Source: a virus
DNA length: 55,313 bases
Virus record (IMG/VR): IMGVR_UViG_3300047564_001761
Location: 1-55,313 of that record
Strand: one strand, 5' to 3'
Positions 26,959 to 37,909 of this stretch are shown here, piece after piece (within the stretch, counting starts at the first letter, position 1; each line of letters starts with the position of its first letter). The notes under the pieces were generated by a model. The model did no database searches and was not told where the DNA came from. It saw only the letters and a list, made by a program, of their open reading frames with translations. Both the position numbers and the translations under genes were made by a program.

Positions 26959-29900
26959 ATGGCTAAGAGACTTCTATCTACAGTATCTCTCCCTTCATTA
27001 AGTACAGCACCTACTGGTGCAAATGTTGGCGAACTTTACTATAACACAGCAGATAAAACAGTTCATTCATATACTGGAACTGAGTGGAGACCACTTAGCG
27101 TAGATTATATGAAAGAAATGTTCCTTGGTGGCGCACACGAAGGAATAAATGTAAACTATGACTCTGTAGCAAATACACTTAATTTAGATTTAGATTTAAC
27201 AAAATATTCTTTAGAGCCAGGGGGATTTGAAAATAGAGATGATTCTGAGCTTATTTGGGATGCCCCTTCAAAATCAATAAGATTAAATATAACTGGAAAC
27301 TCTTCTCTGTATTCTCCATATGGTGCATCTCCATATACATTTAAAGGTGCATATGAGAATGGAGCTGATTATAACGTAGATGATGTTGTTACTTACAACG
27401 GTAAATATTACGTAAGAATACTTCCAGCAAATCCAGGTTATCCTCCTGAAACAGAATATTGGGATGCAGGGCATGGACAGCAATGGGCTGAATACTTTTT
27501 AAATCAATATATTTATTATGTTCAGGGCAAGAAGTTTACGAGATTCTTGCCAGATGCAATGAATATACCAGACGATATTGATGGTCTGGTTCCAGGAATA
27601 TATTACATTTATTATGCAGTCGATGGAAACCTTGTTAGAAAAACAACACCATTTAATTTTAAAGATGAGTGTCCAGTAGCAGTAGTAGTAGTTGGCGAAG
27701 ATAGATCTGTTCTCCATGTTGGCGAAGAAAGACATGGAATTGCAATGGACTGGGCAACTCAGTATTATTTGCACAGAACTTTTGGAACACAGTCTACTGG
27801 CGGATTTAATATTGGAAATTACAATATTGCAACAGATGGAACAGCCGATTCAAATTATCAATTCTCTTTAACTGGCGGAACAATATATGATGAAGACAGT
27901 GACTTTACAATAACACATTCTGCTACTCCTTCAGTAGAGGGTGAACAGATATTAGAGCCTATAGCAAACCTTCCAGTTTTATATAGAGTTGGTCCAACTG
28001 GATGGGCTAAAAAGAATCCAAGTCCAATGGCTATTAATGTCAATGGGTCTGGAATACCACAAATAAATGTTAAGTCTGGAACAGACTGGATATCTCAATC
28101 TGCAACAAATAATGATTTTTATGCAGTGTGGATTGTAGCAACAAATAATTTGCTACATCCAATAATTGCTATTATGGGTCAAAGAACAGACACAACAATA
28201 AATGCTGCAAAAGCAAATAACTCTTATGATTCATTAGATCTTATTGGAATTCCAGGATCAGAATTTTATCCTTTATATAGAGTTATACTTCAGCACAAGA
28301 CATCGTACACAAATTCAGCAGCTTCGGTTATAGAAGATGTTTTAGATATTAGATCTTCTTCTGGAGGAACATCTGGTGGCGGCTCTACAACAACTCCAGA
28401 ACACGGAGAGCTTGTAGGATTACTAGATGATGATCATACTCAATATATTCATATATCTAATCCAAGAACTATCGTAGCCGCACACACATTTAATCCCTCT
28501 TCAGTTGGACCAGCTTTTGTGCTTGGACCAAATGCACAAGATTATTTAATAGAGGGCTTAAATGCTGAAATGGTTGGTGGAAATACACTAACTCAAATTA
28601 ACACAACAGCATTTGGATATGCTTCTTCTGCTAAAGATGATGCAATTGCAGCATCTAATGGGTATACAGATGGAAAGTTTACAAACATAGATAGTTACGT
28701 TGCACCTCTCTTAAACCATTCAGGTCATGATGGAGTTCAAGTTGCATGGGATGATTCTCAAAACAAAATAACTTTAAATGTTGAAGAGCCAGTAAGAGTT
28801 TCTAATACTCCTCCAACAGGTGTTGCTGAAGGTGATCAATGGTACGATAATCAAACTGGTGTAATGTATGTTTACGACGGAGCTTACTGGGTTGAAGTAT
28901 CTGGAGGTCTAGGAGCAGATGCGGCGGAACTACCTTCAACAGTACAATATTTGACTGGAACTACATCTAATATACAGTCTCAATTAAATGCAAAGGCTCC
29001 TTTAGCAAGCCCAACATTTACAGGAACCGTCAATCTTCCTAGCAATACATTCTATAATGGAACTGAGTTATCTATTATTTCTAATATACCAAATGCAGCA
29101 CCAAAAGAATCTCCAACATTTACTGGAACAGTTTCTTTGCCAAGTACAACTTCGATAGGAAATGTTTCTTCTTCAGAGATCGCTCACCTCGATGGAGTTA
29201 CATCAAATGTGCAAACACAAATCAATTCTAAAATTTCTGCAAATAATCCTACACTTACTGGAGTCGTAAACCTTCCGTCAACTACATATATTGGATCTGT
29301 AACCCCGATAGAAATAGGTCATTTGGATGGACTAACTGGATCAGTTCAAACACAGCTAGATGATAAAGTTTCTTATGGAAACTTTAATACAGCTAATATT
29401 TCTATTCAGACATATGCAACACTAGCTAATCTACCACCAGCTTCCGCTAATGCTGGAAGAATAGCATATGTTTCTGGAGATGGATATACATACTATTCTC
29501 ATAGCAACGCATGGATTAAGTTAGCTAAGTTTTCAGATATTGCAACTGGCGGAGCAGCATTTCCAATAAACGAACTTTCAGATGTAGATACATCAACAAC
29601 TTCTCCTACATCTGGACAAGTTCTATCTTGGGATGGTTCTAGCTGGGTGCCAGCAACGGTAGCTGGAGGAACAGGAAGTGCTCCGCTAGAAAGCCCAGCA
29701 TTCACTGGTAACGTTTATTTGCCTAATACTACAACTATAGGAGATATTTCATCTACAGAATTATCTTATCTAGATGGAGTTTCTTCTAGCATTCAAGATC
29801 AGTTAGATTTAAAATCTCCTGTTAATGATCCAGTGTTTACTGGTCAGGTATCTCTTCCATCAACAACAAGCATAGGTGGAGTTTCAGAAGAAGAGATTGG

Positions 29901-30627
29901 ATATCTAAACGGAGTAACTAGCGAAATCCAAGCTCAAATAAACTCTAAGTTAAATTCTACTGATTTTAAATATACAGACATTGCCATAAATGCATATGCA
30001 ACAGTCCTAGCTTTACCAGCAGCATCTTCTAACACTGGAAGAATTGCATTCGTATCAGCAGATCAATCAATATACGTTTCAACTGGAACTGTATGGGCTA
30101 GATTAGCAAAGGCTTCAGAAATTTCTGGAACAACTATATCTACAATAAATGATTTAACTGACGTAGATACAGCAACCGCATCTCCTATGACAGGGCAAGT
30201 CTTATACTGGAACGGCACATCTTGGATTCCACAAACGTTAGCGATTCCAACCATAGTTCCTACATATCCAGCAATTACTCAGTTGGAAGTAACAAACAAC
30301 GGAGCAATGGCGTATAACTTCTTAAACCAATATACTGGAGACAATCCATCGCTGTATGCAATTTCTGGAACTACAATTGCATTTAAGCTAAATGTACCAG
30401 GACACCCTTTCTTGATACAAAATTCTTCTGGAACAAATTATAGCAATGGTTTAGTGCATGTTGGACTAGATGGTACCATTTCTACTGGGTCTAATGCTCA
30501 GGGAAAAACAAATGGTACACTATATTGGCAAATACCAGCAACATTAAGCGGAGACTATAAGTATCAGTGTCAAGTGCATTCTATGATGAATGGTATTATA
30601 ACCGTAAAGGATATATCTCTGATATGA
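26959..30627 (+). CDS. large tail fibre with LDGVTS repeats and C-terminal cupredoxin-like domain
   Basis: 1222 aa. Near residues 130-170 a GADYNVDDVVTYNGKYYVRI ... PETEYWD stretch resembles a carbohydrate-binding module. The shaft has about five units of roughly 40 residues with the core TFTGTVSLPSTTSIG ... LDGVTSNVQTQ. A linker with WDGSSWVPATV units follows. The last 100 residues carry VPGHPFLIQ and KYQCQVHSMMNGIITV, with His, Cys, His and Met placed as in blue-copper cupredoxins. Virion surface, receptor binding by inference. Confidence 0.8.
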   Translation: MAKRLLSTVSLPSLSTAPTGANVGELYYNTADKTVHSYTGTEWRPLSVDYMKEMFLGGAHEGINVNYDSVANTLNLDLDLTKYSLEPGGFENRDDSELIWDAPSKSIRLNITGNSSLYSPYGASPYTFKGAYENGADYNVDDVVTYNGKYYVRILPANPGYPPETEYWDAGHGQQWAEYFLNQYIYYVQGKKFTRFLPDAMNIPDDIDGLVPGIYYIYYAVDGNLVRKTTPFNFKDECPVAVVVVGEDRSVLHVGEERHGIAMDWATQYYLHRTFGTQSTGGFNIGNYNIATDGTADSNYQFSLTGGTIYDEDSDFTITHSATPSVEGEQILEPIANLPVLYRVGPTGWAKKNPSPMAINVNGSGIPQINVKSGTDWISQSATNNDFYAVWIVATNNLLHPIIAIMGQRTDTTINAAKANNSYDSLDLIGIPGSEFYPLYRVILQHKTSYTNSAASVIEDVLDIRSSSGGTSGGGSTTTPEHGELVGLLDDDHTQYIHISNPRTIVAAHTFNPSSVGPAFVLGPNAQDYLIEGLNAEMVGGNTLTQINTTAFGYASSAKDDAIAASNGYTDGKFTNIDSYVAPLLNHSGHDGVQVAWDDSQNKITLNVEEPVRVSNTPPTGVAEGDQWYDNQTGVMYVYDGAYWVEVSGGLGADAAELPSTVQYLTGTTSNIQSQLNAKAPLASPTFTGTVNLPSNTFYNGTELSIISNIPNAAPKESPTFTGTVSLPSTTSIGNVSSSEIAHLDGVTSNVQTQINSKISANNPTLTGVVNLPSTTYIGSVTPIEIGHLDGLTGSVQTQLDDKVSYGNFNTANISIQTYATLANLPPASANAGRIAYVSGDGYTYYSHSNAWIKLAKFSDIATGGAAFPINELSDVDTSTTSPTSGQVLSWDGSSWVPATVAGGTGSAPLESPAFTGNVYLPNTTTIGDISSTELSYLDGVSSSIQDQLDLKSPVNDPVFTGQVSLPSTTSIGGVSEEEIGYLNGVTSEIQAQINSKLNSTDFKYTDIAINAYATVLALPAASSNTGRIAFVSADQSIYVSTGTVWARLAKASEISGTTISTINDLTDVDTATASPMTGQVLYWNGTSWIPQTLAIPTIVPTYPAITQLEVTNNGAMAYNFLNQYTGDNPSLYAISGTTIAFKLNVPGHPFLIQNSSGTNYSNGLVHVGLDGTISTGSNAQGKTNGTLYWQIPATLSGDYKYQCQVHSMMNGIITVKDISLI

Positions 30628-30646
30628 TAAATAAGGAAAATCTATA

Positions 30647-32239
30647 ATGGCTACAATATTCCCAGCTAATCCATCCATTAACCAGATATATAATGGTTAT
30701 CAATGGAATGGTACTGCCTGGAAGATTATAGATAATTTTACTGAAAGATCTCAAGATGCTGTATCATCTTTGTTTACTCATACAAATCACTCAAATGTAA
30801 GCGCTGTATATAATGATGAAACAAACCAGATAATATTTACTGCTTCTGCAACATTAACGCAAGAACAAATACAGGATTCTGTAGCACCACTTTTAAATCA
30901 CGTAAATCATCAAAACATAGACGTTTTGTATGATGACGATAATAATAAGCTTATACTAGAAGCGGTTATTCCTCCTTCTAAGGCAATAATTTCTGCAACT
31001 GCCCCAACCTCTCCTCAAGATGGAGAGTTCTGGTTTGATATAGACGATTTGCGTGGGGACATAAAGGCATTAAAGGTTTGGAATGCCACTTCTTCTGCAT
31101 GGGAGTATGTTAGCCCAAATCTAGGTCTGTCTACAACTAACTCTTGGACAGCAAAAAATACATTTAGCCAAGGTGTTGTAATTGGACTTTCCTCTTCACC
31201 ATCATCTCCAGTAGAAGGCCAAGTTTACTACGATACAACTTTAGACACATTGCGAATCTGGAATGGCACTCAATGGACAACAGTAACTGGTGGTGGGGGT
31301 GGCGGATCAGCATTCTCCTTAATATCTACTGACACAACTCAAGTTCCAGCAATTATGTTTTTTGGAGCAGCAGCTCCTTCAGGCGGAACTCAAAACGTAG
31401 GTGATTTATGGATTGATATAGATGATGATGCTGGAGATACAGAGTTTATACATGTTGGTCCTGATGCGCCAGATACTTATGGTGCAGGAACATTGTGGGT
31501 AGATACAGATGAGCCAGAACTTCCTTTAATATATTCTGATGAGGAGCCTCCAAATCAAACTCCAATCGAGGGAGACTTTTGGGTAGACATTGATGATCTA
31601 GCTGGACAACTGGTAACAGTAAGAGAAACAGCACCCCTACCATCAGAGTCCGAACTTTGGATTGATACTTCTACAGAAGAAGGACTAGAAACATTTACAG
31701 TTGCAAATGTATATGAAGGAAATAGGTCAGTATTTAATACAGTAACAGATTTACCAAACGCTTCAACTCATGGTGGAATGATTGCGTATGTAGAGCAAAA
31801 CAAATCTCTTTATGTGTCAAGAGTAGATATCCCAGAATATACCCTTGCTGCTACTTATACTATTTCAAACAATGGGTCATTAAACTATACAATTAATGGA
31901 AATTCTAATGCGCCTATAATTTTGCAAAGAGGTAAAAAGTATATATTCAATATAAATTCACCAGGACACCCATTTTGGATTAAAACTCAGCCTTCGGCTG
32001 GAGTTAACTTTGACTGGTATTATGGAGTCGTAAATAATGGCTCAGACAGTGGTTCTGTAATATTTAATGTGCCATACAATGCTCCAGACAACCTATACTA
32101 TGTTTGTCAAGGGCATGAGGCTATGAGTGGATCAATAACAGTAACTGGAACAGTCACATTAACCTCATCTTGGGAAAAGCTTTACCCAAATGATGCAAAA
32201 GATCAATTAGAGGTCTTTGGTTACATGGGATTATTATAA
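30647..32239 (+). CDS. tail fibre protein with second cupredoxin-like domain, 530 aa
   Basis: Repeated segments pattern GEFWFDIDD / GDLWIDIDDDAGDT / LWVDTDEP (each starting a fibre unit), then a C-terminal SPGHPFWIK ... YYVCQGHEAMSGSITV cupredoxin-like domain with the same His-Cys-His-Met set as the 1222-aa fibre. After it, a short tail ends in EVFGYMGLL. AAGGAAAAT ribosome site. Confidence 0.75.
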   Translation: MATIFPANPSINQIYNGYQWNGTAWKIIDNFTERSQDAVSSLFTHTNHSNVSAVYNDETNQIIFTASATLTQEQIQDSVAPLLNHVNHQNIDVLYDDDNNKLILEAVIPPSKAIISATAPTSPQDGEFWFDIDDLRGDIKALKVWNATSSAWEYVSPNLGLSTTNSWTAKNTFSQGVVIGLSSSPSSPVEGQVYYDTTLDTLRIWNGTQWTTVTGGGGGGSAFSLISTDTTQVPAIMFFGAAAPSGGTQNVGDLWIDIDDDAGDTEFIHVGPDAPDTYGAGTLWVDTDEPELPLIYSDEEPPNQTPIEGDFWVDIDDLAGQLVTVRETAPLPSESELWIDTSTEEGLETFTVANVYEGNRSVFNTVTDLPNASTHGGMIAYVEQNKSLYVSRVDIPEYTLAATYTISNNGSLNYTINGNSNAPIILQRGKKYIFNINSPGHPFWIKTQPSAGVNFDWYYGVVNNGSDSGSVIFNVPYNAPDNLYYVCQGHEAMSGSITVTGTVTLTSSWEKLYPNDAKDQLEVFGYMGLL

Positions 32240-32248
32240 AGAATTTGG

Positions 32249-32254
32249 TATAAT
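32249..32254 (+). promoter_or_regulatory. extended -10 element (GGTATAAT type)
   Basis: TTTGGTATAATTCTATAAGG lies before the collagen-like gene. Similar AAGGTATAAT sequences occur at 38320 and 41248, always in short gaps of this block, suggesting internal late promoters. Confidence 0.5.
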
Positions 32255-32274
32255 TCTATAAGGAGTGTGAGCTA

Positions 32275-32838
32275 ATGTCATTAAAACGCTATGATGGAAC
32301 GCAATGGGTTACCGTTGCTGGTTCACGTCCAGGCCCTACAGGTCCAGCAGGACCTCAAGGCCCAGCAGGTTCACAGGGGCCAGCAGGCCCCGCAGGTGCG
32401 GCAGGCCCAGCAGGACCACAAGGTCCGCAAGGAGTCGCAGGCCCAGCAGGTTCACAAGGAATTCAGGGTCCTATTGGTCCAACAGGTGAAAGAGGCTCAA
32501 AGTATTTTACTGGCTCATTGAATCCAGTTTCAACTTCTGGCTACTTCACTGGAGATCAGTTTTTAAACACCACAACTGGTGACCTATTTACATTTAGTGC
32601 ACTTCCAACACCAGCTTGGACACTAGCGGATAATATTATTGGTCCAGCAGGACCGCAAGGCCCAGCAGGACCAACAGGTCCTACTGGAGAAATTGTTGTG
32701 GCGGACATTGAAAGAAGAGTATCTGCATATGAGTTAGATATTCTGCTAAACTTAGGTATATACTTTCCAAAGTATAATACCCTTGCAAATCTTTCAACAG
32801 TTACTGGAACAATTTCAGCAACAAGCTTTATTCTATAA
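32275..32838 (+). CDS. collagen-like tail fibre protein, 187 aa
   Basis: Residues about 18-75 are uninterrupted Gly-X-Y triplets ([19 protein letters not shown] and on), with a second short block [17 protein letters not shown] near 123-139. Gly-Pro-X repeats can form a triple-helical stalk. The rest is a fibre-type globular region. Pro in the Y position would be the substrate of a prolyl hydroxylase, and one is encoded at 45101. Confidence 0.8.
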   Translation: MSLKRYDGTQWVTVAGSRPGPTGPAGPQGPAGSQGPAGPAGAAGPAGPQGPQGVAGPAGSQGIQGPIGPTGERGSKYFTGSLNPVSTSGYFTGDQFLNTTTGDLFTFSALPTPAWTLADNIIGPAGPQGPAGPTGPTGEIVVADIERRVSAYELDILLNLGIYFPKYNTLANLSTVTGTISATSFIL

Positions 32839-32852
32839 GATGGAGAAAATGA

Positions 32853-35800
32853 ATGGCTAGAAGAACGTTAGTAAACAGAGATTACATATTTAATCCAGTA
32901 GCTGGAACAATTATAATTCCTGAACCAATTCAACGTGAAAGACTCATGTTGATAACAAACGTAACACGTAATAAGGTTATCTATAACTTCTCAGATCAAA
33001 ACCTAGGTGCGCTTGCTTACTCCATCAGCGACCACCCAACATCACCTGACACAACAGTAACATTAGAGTATAACACTGCTGATATGGCATCAACAGATGA
33101 TCTATCAATTATTTACGATGATGCAGTAGAAAGATTCTTGCCAGCAGAGACAATGATCGATGCAGTTGGAAAAATGCGTGTTTCTACTCCGCAGTCTCTC
33201 ATCGATACAGACTTTGAATACTCAGTTCAGAACTCTAAGTGGGAAACACTTACACTTCAAAACAATTACCCATCATTCTTCTCAAGAGGTACTGGAGGAA
33301 ACTCATTTGACCTTCTTTCTGTTACATCGAATGGAGCTTCACCTAGATCAGTTATTACAGTAACAACAAACTCATTAGCCCCACATGGACTTAATAGTGG
33401 TGATATCGTTTCTGTTCAAGAAACATTAAACGCTTTGGCAGATGGTACATCTGTTATTCAGGTAACAAACGCAAACGTATTTACATATACTTCAAAAGGA
33501 ATAATTCCAGCAGGCGAATTGCTAGATGGAACACTAACAACAATTTATGGTGGCGGTATTTTTGACAATGCACATATCCCAGGAGGAATCCCAGGACAGT
33601 TTAACGCATTTGCAGCGGTATCAGATGAAGCATCAGCCGCATCAGGCGGATCTACAATTACAATTCAGACTCAGAGACCACATGGACTCTATGCTGGAGT
33701 TACAGTTTTGTTTGCAGGATCTTCTGCAACATCAATCGACGGCAACTACTTGGTAACAAAAGTTCCTACAGCTACTACAATTCAGTTTAAATCACCAAAT
33801 ACAGTATTAAACCCAATCAATACTGACCAGCTAGGATTTTATGTAAGACCAGAAGGATACGTAGACCACAGACCATTTGACGGTGGTGTTATTCTTTCAA
33901 CCGCTAATAACGTATGCGGAACACAAACAATTCGTCAGACACGCCGTTACTTCCGTTATCAGTCAGGTAAGTCAATTCAGTTCTCAACAGGAACTAAGTT
34001 TACACCTACATTTGATATTACAGATATTTATTCTACATCAACTGCAGCAGGATCAAACTACATTAATATTACAACACTTCAAGACCATAACCTACAGCCA
34101 GGCGCAGAGGTACTTCTTGAGGGAATTGAAACAGTTGGATACAACCCATATAATGGTGTACACGTTGTATATGAAGTTATTAATAACACACAGCTTAGAC
34201 TTCAAACAGTATTCACACAAACAATTTCTGGACTAGATCAATATCCAGGTGGTGTTAATGCATTCTTAACAGCATACCGCTGGAAGGGTTCAGCAACACG
34301 TGCAGGTCTATATGATGAGCAAAATGGATTCTATTTTGAGTATGACGGAACAAAGCTTTATGCAGTTAAAAGATTCTCAAACAAAGAGCTTTTTGGAAAG
34401 CTAACATGTACTCAATACTCTAATCTAATTACAGGTCAAGGAACAAGATTCCGCAAGCAGCTTGTGGTTGGACAGTATATTGTTATTCGTGGACAGTCAT
34501 ATCGTGTTATTGGAATTGATTCTGACACACAGATGTATGTTTCTCCAGCATATCGTGGATCATCAAATACATCTGCAAGATATATGGTTACTCAAGTAGA
34601 AAAAATTCCTCTAGATGAGTGGAACATAGATAGATTTGACGGAACAGGTCCTTCAGGATTTAAGATTGATCTTTCAAAGATGCAGATGACATATATTGAT
34701 TACTCATGGTATGGAGCTGGTTACATTAGATTTGGTCTCAGAACAACAGAGGGAGACATTGCTTGGGGTCATAAGATTTCAAACAACAATATTAATACAG
34801 CAGCATATATGCGTTCTGGTAACCTTCCAGCTCGTTATGAAACAATTAACGAGCCACTTGAGTCAACAAGATTAATTGCAGGAGGAGATGGAGTAAGCGG
34901 TTCAACATTGTTCCCACAGCAAACACTTCTTTACGTAGAAAATGTTGAAAGATGGCCAGCACAAGGTCACCTAAGAATTTCTGATAATACAAACTTTGAA
35001 ATTTGTGAGTATACTCAAATTGGTGCATATAACTCTACATTACGTGCTTATCCGATTACAGTAATTAGAAGAGCTCCACAAACATTAGTTTATGGAGGAC
35101 AATCTTATGTCCTAACTGGAACATCAAGCCTTGTAAACTTTGTACCAGACCTATCAATTCCTGGTGGTTCTGGAAATGCTCAAGTTTCTGTTCAAACAAT
35201 TTCTCAAAACTGTGCACCAGTTATGTCCCACTGGGGATCATCCGTAATTATGGATGGTGGATTCAATGATGACTCATTCTACCTCTTCACTGCTGGTATG
35301 CAGAGATATCTACAGGTTGGTGGATCTGGTACAGTTTCTGCAACAGTTACAAACCGTTCACGTGCTGCAAACATTGTAACCCTAACAACGTCAACAAATC
35401 ATGGATTACAGGTTGGCTCTGCAGCAACTATTTCTGGAATTCTTCAGCTATCAACTATTACTGGTAGACAGTTAACATCTGGAGTTGCAATTATTTATAT
35501 GGCATCTGATCACGATGCAGTTGTAGGAAATCAAGTAACAATCACAGGACTTGATTCAAGATTTAATGGAACATATACAGTAGCATCTGTTCCAAATAAT
35601 AATACTATTACTTACTCAAGATTAGGATTTGGAAACGTACCATTTGCCTCTGCATCAGGAACTGCAACAGTTTCTACTTCATACAATGGAGTATTTACAC
35701 TTACAGCAGCCTCTGGAAACACTTTAACCTATTCTAATACTGGACCAGATGAACCACAAACATCTGTTATTCCAAATGGTACAGTTCAACAGTCACTTGG

Positions 35801-36350
35801 ATCTACTCCAATTCCACGTCCATTAATTTCTCTTAGAATTGCACCTTCTGTAGATAATGGTATTGCAAGAAACTTTGGTGTTCGTGAACTAGCAAATAGA
35901 ATGCAGCTAAAGCTTGACTCAATTGGAGTTTTGGCTTCAGGTCAGTTCCTAATTGAAGGAATTTTAAATCCAGCATCTATGAACGGTCCAACATTGCCTA
36001 CAGCATGGGAAACAGTTCGTGTTGGAGCAGGTTCCCTAGCTCAAGTTATCTTCCATGATAATACTGGTACTCAAGGAGCAACAGTTACATCTCCTACAAA
36101 TACAATCGGTGGTGGTGACCGTGTATTTGCATTTTATACAGAAGCTCCTACAGGTGGTACATTCTCAGTAACAAACTTCTCTGCTACAAAGATCAGAGAT
36201 TTGGGTAACTCAATTCTTAACGGAAATGGATCACAGACAAATCCATCATTCCCTAACGGTCCAGATATTCTTACAATTGTAGCAACAAACATTGGTACAG
36301 CAGCTGCAAACATTTCAGCTCGTGTAACATGGACAGAAGCTCAGGCATAA
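32853..36350 (+). CDS. large tail/baseplate structural protein, 1165 aa
   Basis: Long beta-rich protein with repeated TTNSLAPHGLNSGDIVSVQ, TQRPHGLYAGVTVLF, TLQDHNLQPGAEVLL and TSTNHGLQVGSAATIS units, the 'HGL-x-GD' repeat found in baseplate and fibre proteins of marine and aquatic phages. N-terminal SDHPTSPDTTVTLEYNT and EDAVERFLPAETMIDAVGKMR-like text belongs to the same family. Virion-associated. Confidence 0.75.
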   Translation: MARRTLVNRDYIFNPVAGTIIIPEPIQRERLMLITNVTRNKVIYNFSDQNLGALAYSISDHPTSPDTTVTLEYNTADMASTDDLSIIYDDAVERFLPAETMIDAVGKMRVSTPQSLIDTDFEYSVQNSKWETLTLQNNYPSFFSRGTGGNSFDLLSVTSNGASPRSVITVTTNSLAPHGLNSGDIVSVQETLNALADGTSVIQVTNANVFTYTSKGIIPAGELLDGTLTTIYGGGIFDNAHIPGGIPGQFNAFAAVSDEASAASGGSTITIQTQRPHGLYAGVTVLFAGSSATSIDGNYLVTKVPTATTIQFKSPNTVLNPINTDQLGFYVRPEGYVDHRPFDGGVILSTANNVCGTQTIRQTRRYFRYQSGKSIQFSTGTKFTPTFDITDIYSTSTAAGSNYINITTLQDHNLQPGAEVLLEGIETVGYNPYNGVHVVYEVINNTQLRLQTVFTQTISGLDQYPGGVNAFLTAYRWKGSATRAGLYDEQNGFYFEYDGTKLYAVKRFSNKELFGKLTCTQYSNLITGQGTRFRKQLVVGQYIVIRGQSYRVIGIDSDTQMYVSPAYRGSSNTSARYMVTQVEKIPLDEWNIDRFDGTGPSGFKIDLSKMQMTYIDYSWYGAGYIRFGLRTTEGDIAWGHKISNNNINTAAYMRSGNLPARYETINEPLESTRLIAGGDGVSGSTLFPQQTLLYVENVERWPAQGHLRISDNTNFEICEYTQIGAYNSTLRAYPITVIRRAPQTLVYGGQSYVLTGTSSLVNFVPDLSIPGGSGNAQVSVQTISQNCAPVMSHWGSSVIMDGGFNDDSFYLFTAGMQRYLQVGGSGTVSATVTNRSRAANIVTLTTSTNHGLQVGSAATISGILQLSTITGRQLTSGVAIIYMASDHDAVVGNQVTITGLDSRFNGTYTVASVPNNNTITYSRLGFGNVPFASASGTATVSTSYNGVFTLTAASGNTLTYSNTGPDEPQTSVIPNGTVQQSLGSTPIPRPLISLRIAPSVDNGIARNFGVRELANRMQLKLDSIGVLASGQFLIEGILNPASMNGPTLPTAWETVRVGAGSLAQVIFHDNTGTQGATVTSPTNTIGGGDRVFAFYTEAPTGGTFSVTNFSATKIRDLGNSILNGNGSQTNPSFPNGPDILTIVATNIGTAAANISARVTWTEAQA

Positions 36351-36361
36351 AAGGAGAATAA

Positions 36362-37030
36362 ATGCCAGACTATACTACGCTATCTGATCAGATAGAGTTA
36401 TTTAAAGATAAGGTTGATGCCTTAACCTCAACAACTATGGATGCAAACGACCTAGTTCTTTTGGCATCTGCTCTAAATGCTCTAGGAGCATCTCTTGGCG
36501 TAAATGACATTTTGCAGGCTACAGTAGATAGAATAGCAGCAATTGAGGCGGCTAAGGTTGCTGCAATTGCAACAATTAACTCTTCAGTTAATGGTGATAG
36601 ACTTACAGACCTAGAAACAAGCCAGGTTGATCAAGAATCAAGACTAGACAACGTAGAAAACTTTGTGTCAACTAGCCTTTCAGATTTTAGCGGTTTGTCT
36701 TCTCAAATAAATACAATTAATTCTCAGCTGGCACCAAACCTTCCATCAACATGGAAAGTAATTACAGACAGTGGATATACAATTGCCAACAAGGATAGAC
36801 TACTTGTTGTCCCCTCTGCTGGTCAAACAGTAACTTTACCAATTACTCCTACAGTTGGAGCAAATGTTCAGATTGTAGATGCAGTAGGAAATTCAGCAAC
36901 AACTAGCTTTACCGTATTAAGAAACGGATCACTAATAAATGGTGTAGCAGAAGATTTGGTATTTAACGTAAATGGTGGAAACGTAACAATGGTTTTTGCA
37001 GGTTCAACTTATGGATGGAGAGTGTTCTAA
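36362..37030 (+). CDS. coiled-coil fibre-linked protein, 222 aa (paralogue of 38345)
   Basis: The first 70 residues (MPDYTTLSDQIELFKDKVDA ... LGVNDILQATVDRIAAIEAA) match those of the gene at 38345-38677, so they are duplicates. A C-terminal SDFSGLSSQINT region and a beta domain (DRLLVVPSAGQTVTLPITPT) follow. Likely fibre or connector component. Confidence 0.7.
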   Translation: MPDYTTLSDQIELFKDKVDALTSTTMDANDLVLLASALNALGASLGVNDILQATVDRIAAIEAAKVAAIATINSSVNGDRLTDLETSQVDQESRLDNVENFVSTSLSDFSGLSSQINTINSQLAPNLPSTWKVITDSGYTIANKDRLLVVPSAGQTVTLPITPTVGANVQIVDAVGNSATTSFTVLRNGSLINGVAEDLVFNVNGGNVTMVFAGSTYGWRVF

Positions 37031-37909
37031 TTGGCTAATTTAAATACAATAAAAACTAATCAGTCTGGTATTTCTTTAAATATTCAGCAGGCTGAAGAAA
37101 GACTTTTTAAAGAAGTAACGGATGGCTCAAGAAGACCATTTCAAATTCCTACCATTACAACAGTAAATAATAGAACAAATGTCTGGGCTTATAACTGGTC
37201 ATCAGGAGAATCTTGGACAAACTATTATAATTACCTTACTGGAGCTGGTGAGCCAGATATGGAAAGAGCTTTCTGGTTCTCACTTGGAACAAACAATAGA
37301 CAAAGCACTTTAAGCTATTCTTCACAGCATCCAGCGCATACTGGAAGAGTTGAGTATGCAACTAATACTGTAGCTGGCGGAGAATCTCAGTTCACATCTT
37401 GGTCAAATAATACATCATATGGACCAATGAGATTTAGAACTTTATTTCTAAGAAATTTTCACCCAACATTAACTAAATCAGTTACTATGTACGGACATTA
37501 TTCAAATTACTGGTCAGCTGGATATGAGGGTTCTGGAGTTACTATTGGAACTCCTAATACTCAGAATTACGCTGGGTGCACAAGAGTAAATTGGACAGTT
37601 CCAGTAAATAGATCTGGCGGAAACTCTTATTACACTTGGTCGTGGAACGTATCAATTCCTCCTCTTAGAACAGTTGCAGTTGTACAGGCAAATTCAATGT
37701 GGTATTGGACAAGCTCAAGCGGACAATATGTTTGGGGAGATATTAATAAGTTCTACGATCTTCATACAACATTCAGCGATTTTTGGGTTCAACCAGATCT
37801 TAAAATGACTCATGCTGCAGATACATATAATGACCATGATAACCAGTTTAATTCATATACCGCACATAAAATTTGGAATAGAACAGCACAGTTGTTTGGA
37901 GACAGATAA
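37031..37909 (+). CDS. Trp/Tyr-rich virion protein, 292 aa (TTG start)
   Basis: TTG directly after the previous stop, about a dozen bases from GGAG. Rich in Trp, Tyr, Asn and Ser (WAYNWSSGESWTNYYNYLTG), consistent with a receptor-binding or jelly-roll domain. No family recognised. Followed by an assembly chaperone gene, as tip proteins often are. Confidence 0.65.
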   Translation: MANLNTIKTNQSGISLNIQQAEERLFKEVTDGSRRPFQIPTITTVNNRTNVWAYNWSSGESWTNYYNYLTGAGEPDMERAFWFSLGTNNRQSTLSYSSQHPAHTGRVEYATNTVAGGESQFTSWSNNTSYGPMRFRTLFLRNFHPTLTKSVTMYGHYSNYWSAGYEGSGVTIGTPNTQNYAGCTRVNWTVPVNRSGGNSYYTWSWNVSIPPLRTVAVVQANSMWYWTSSSGQYVWGDINKFYDLHTTFSDFWVQPDLKMTHAADTYNDHDNQFNSYTAHKIWNRTAQLFGDR

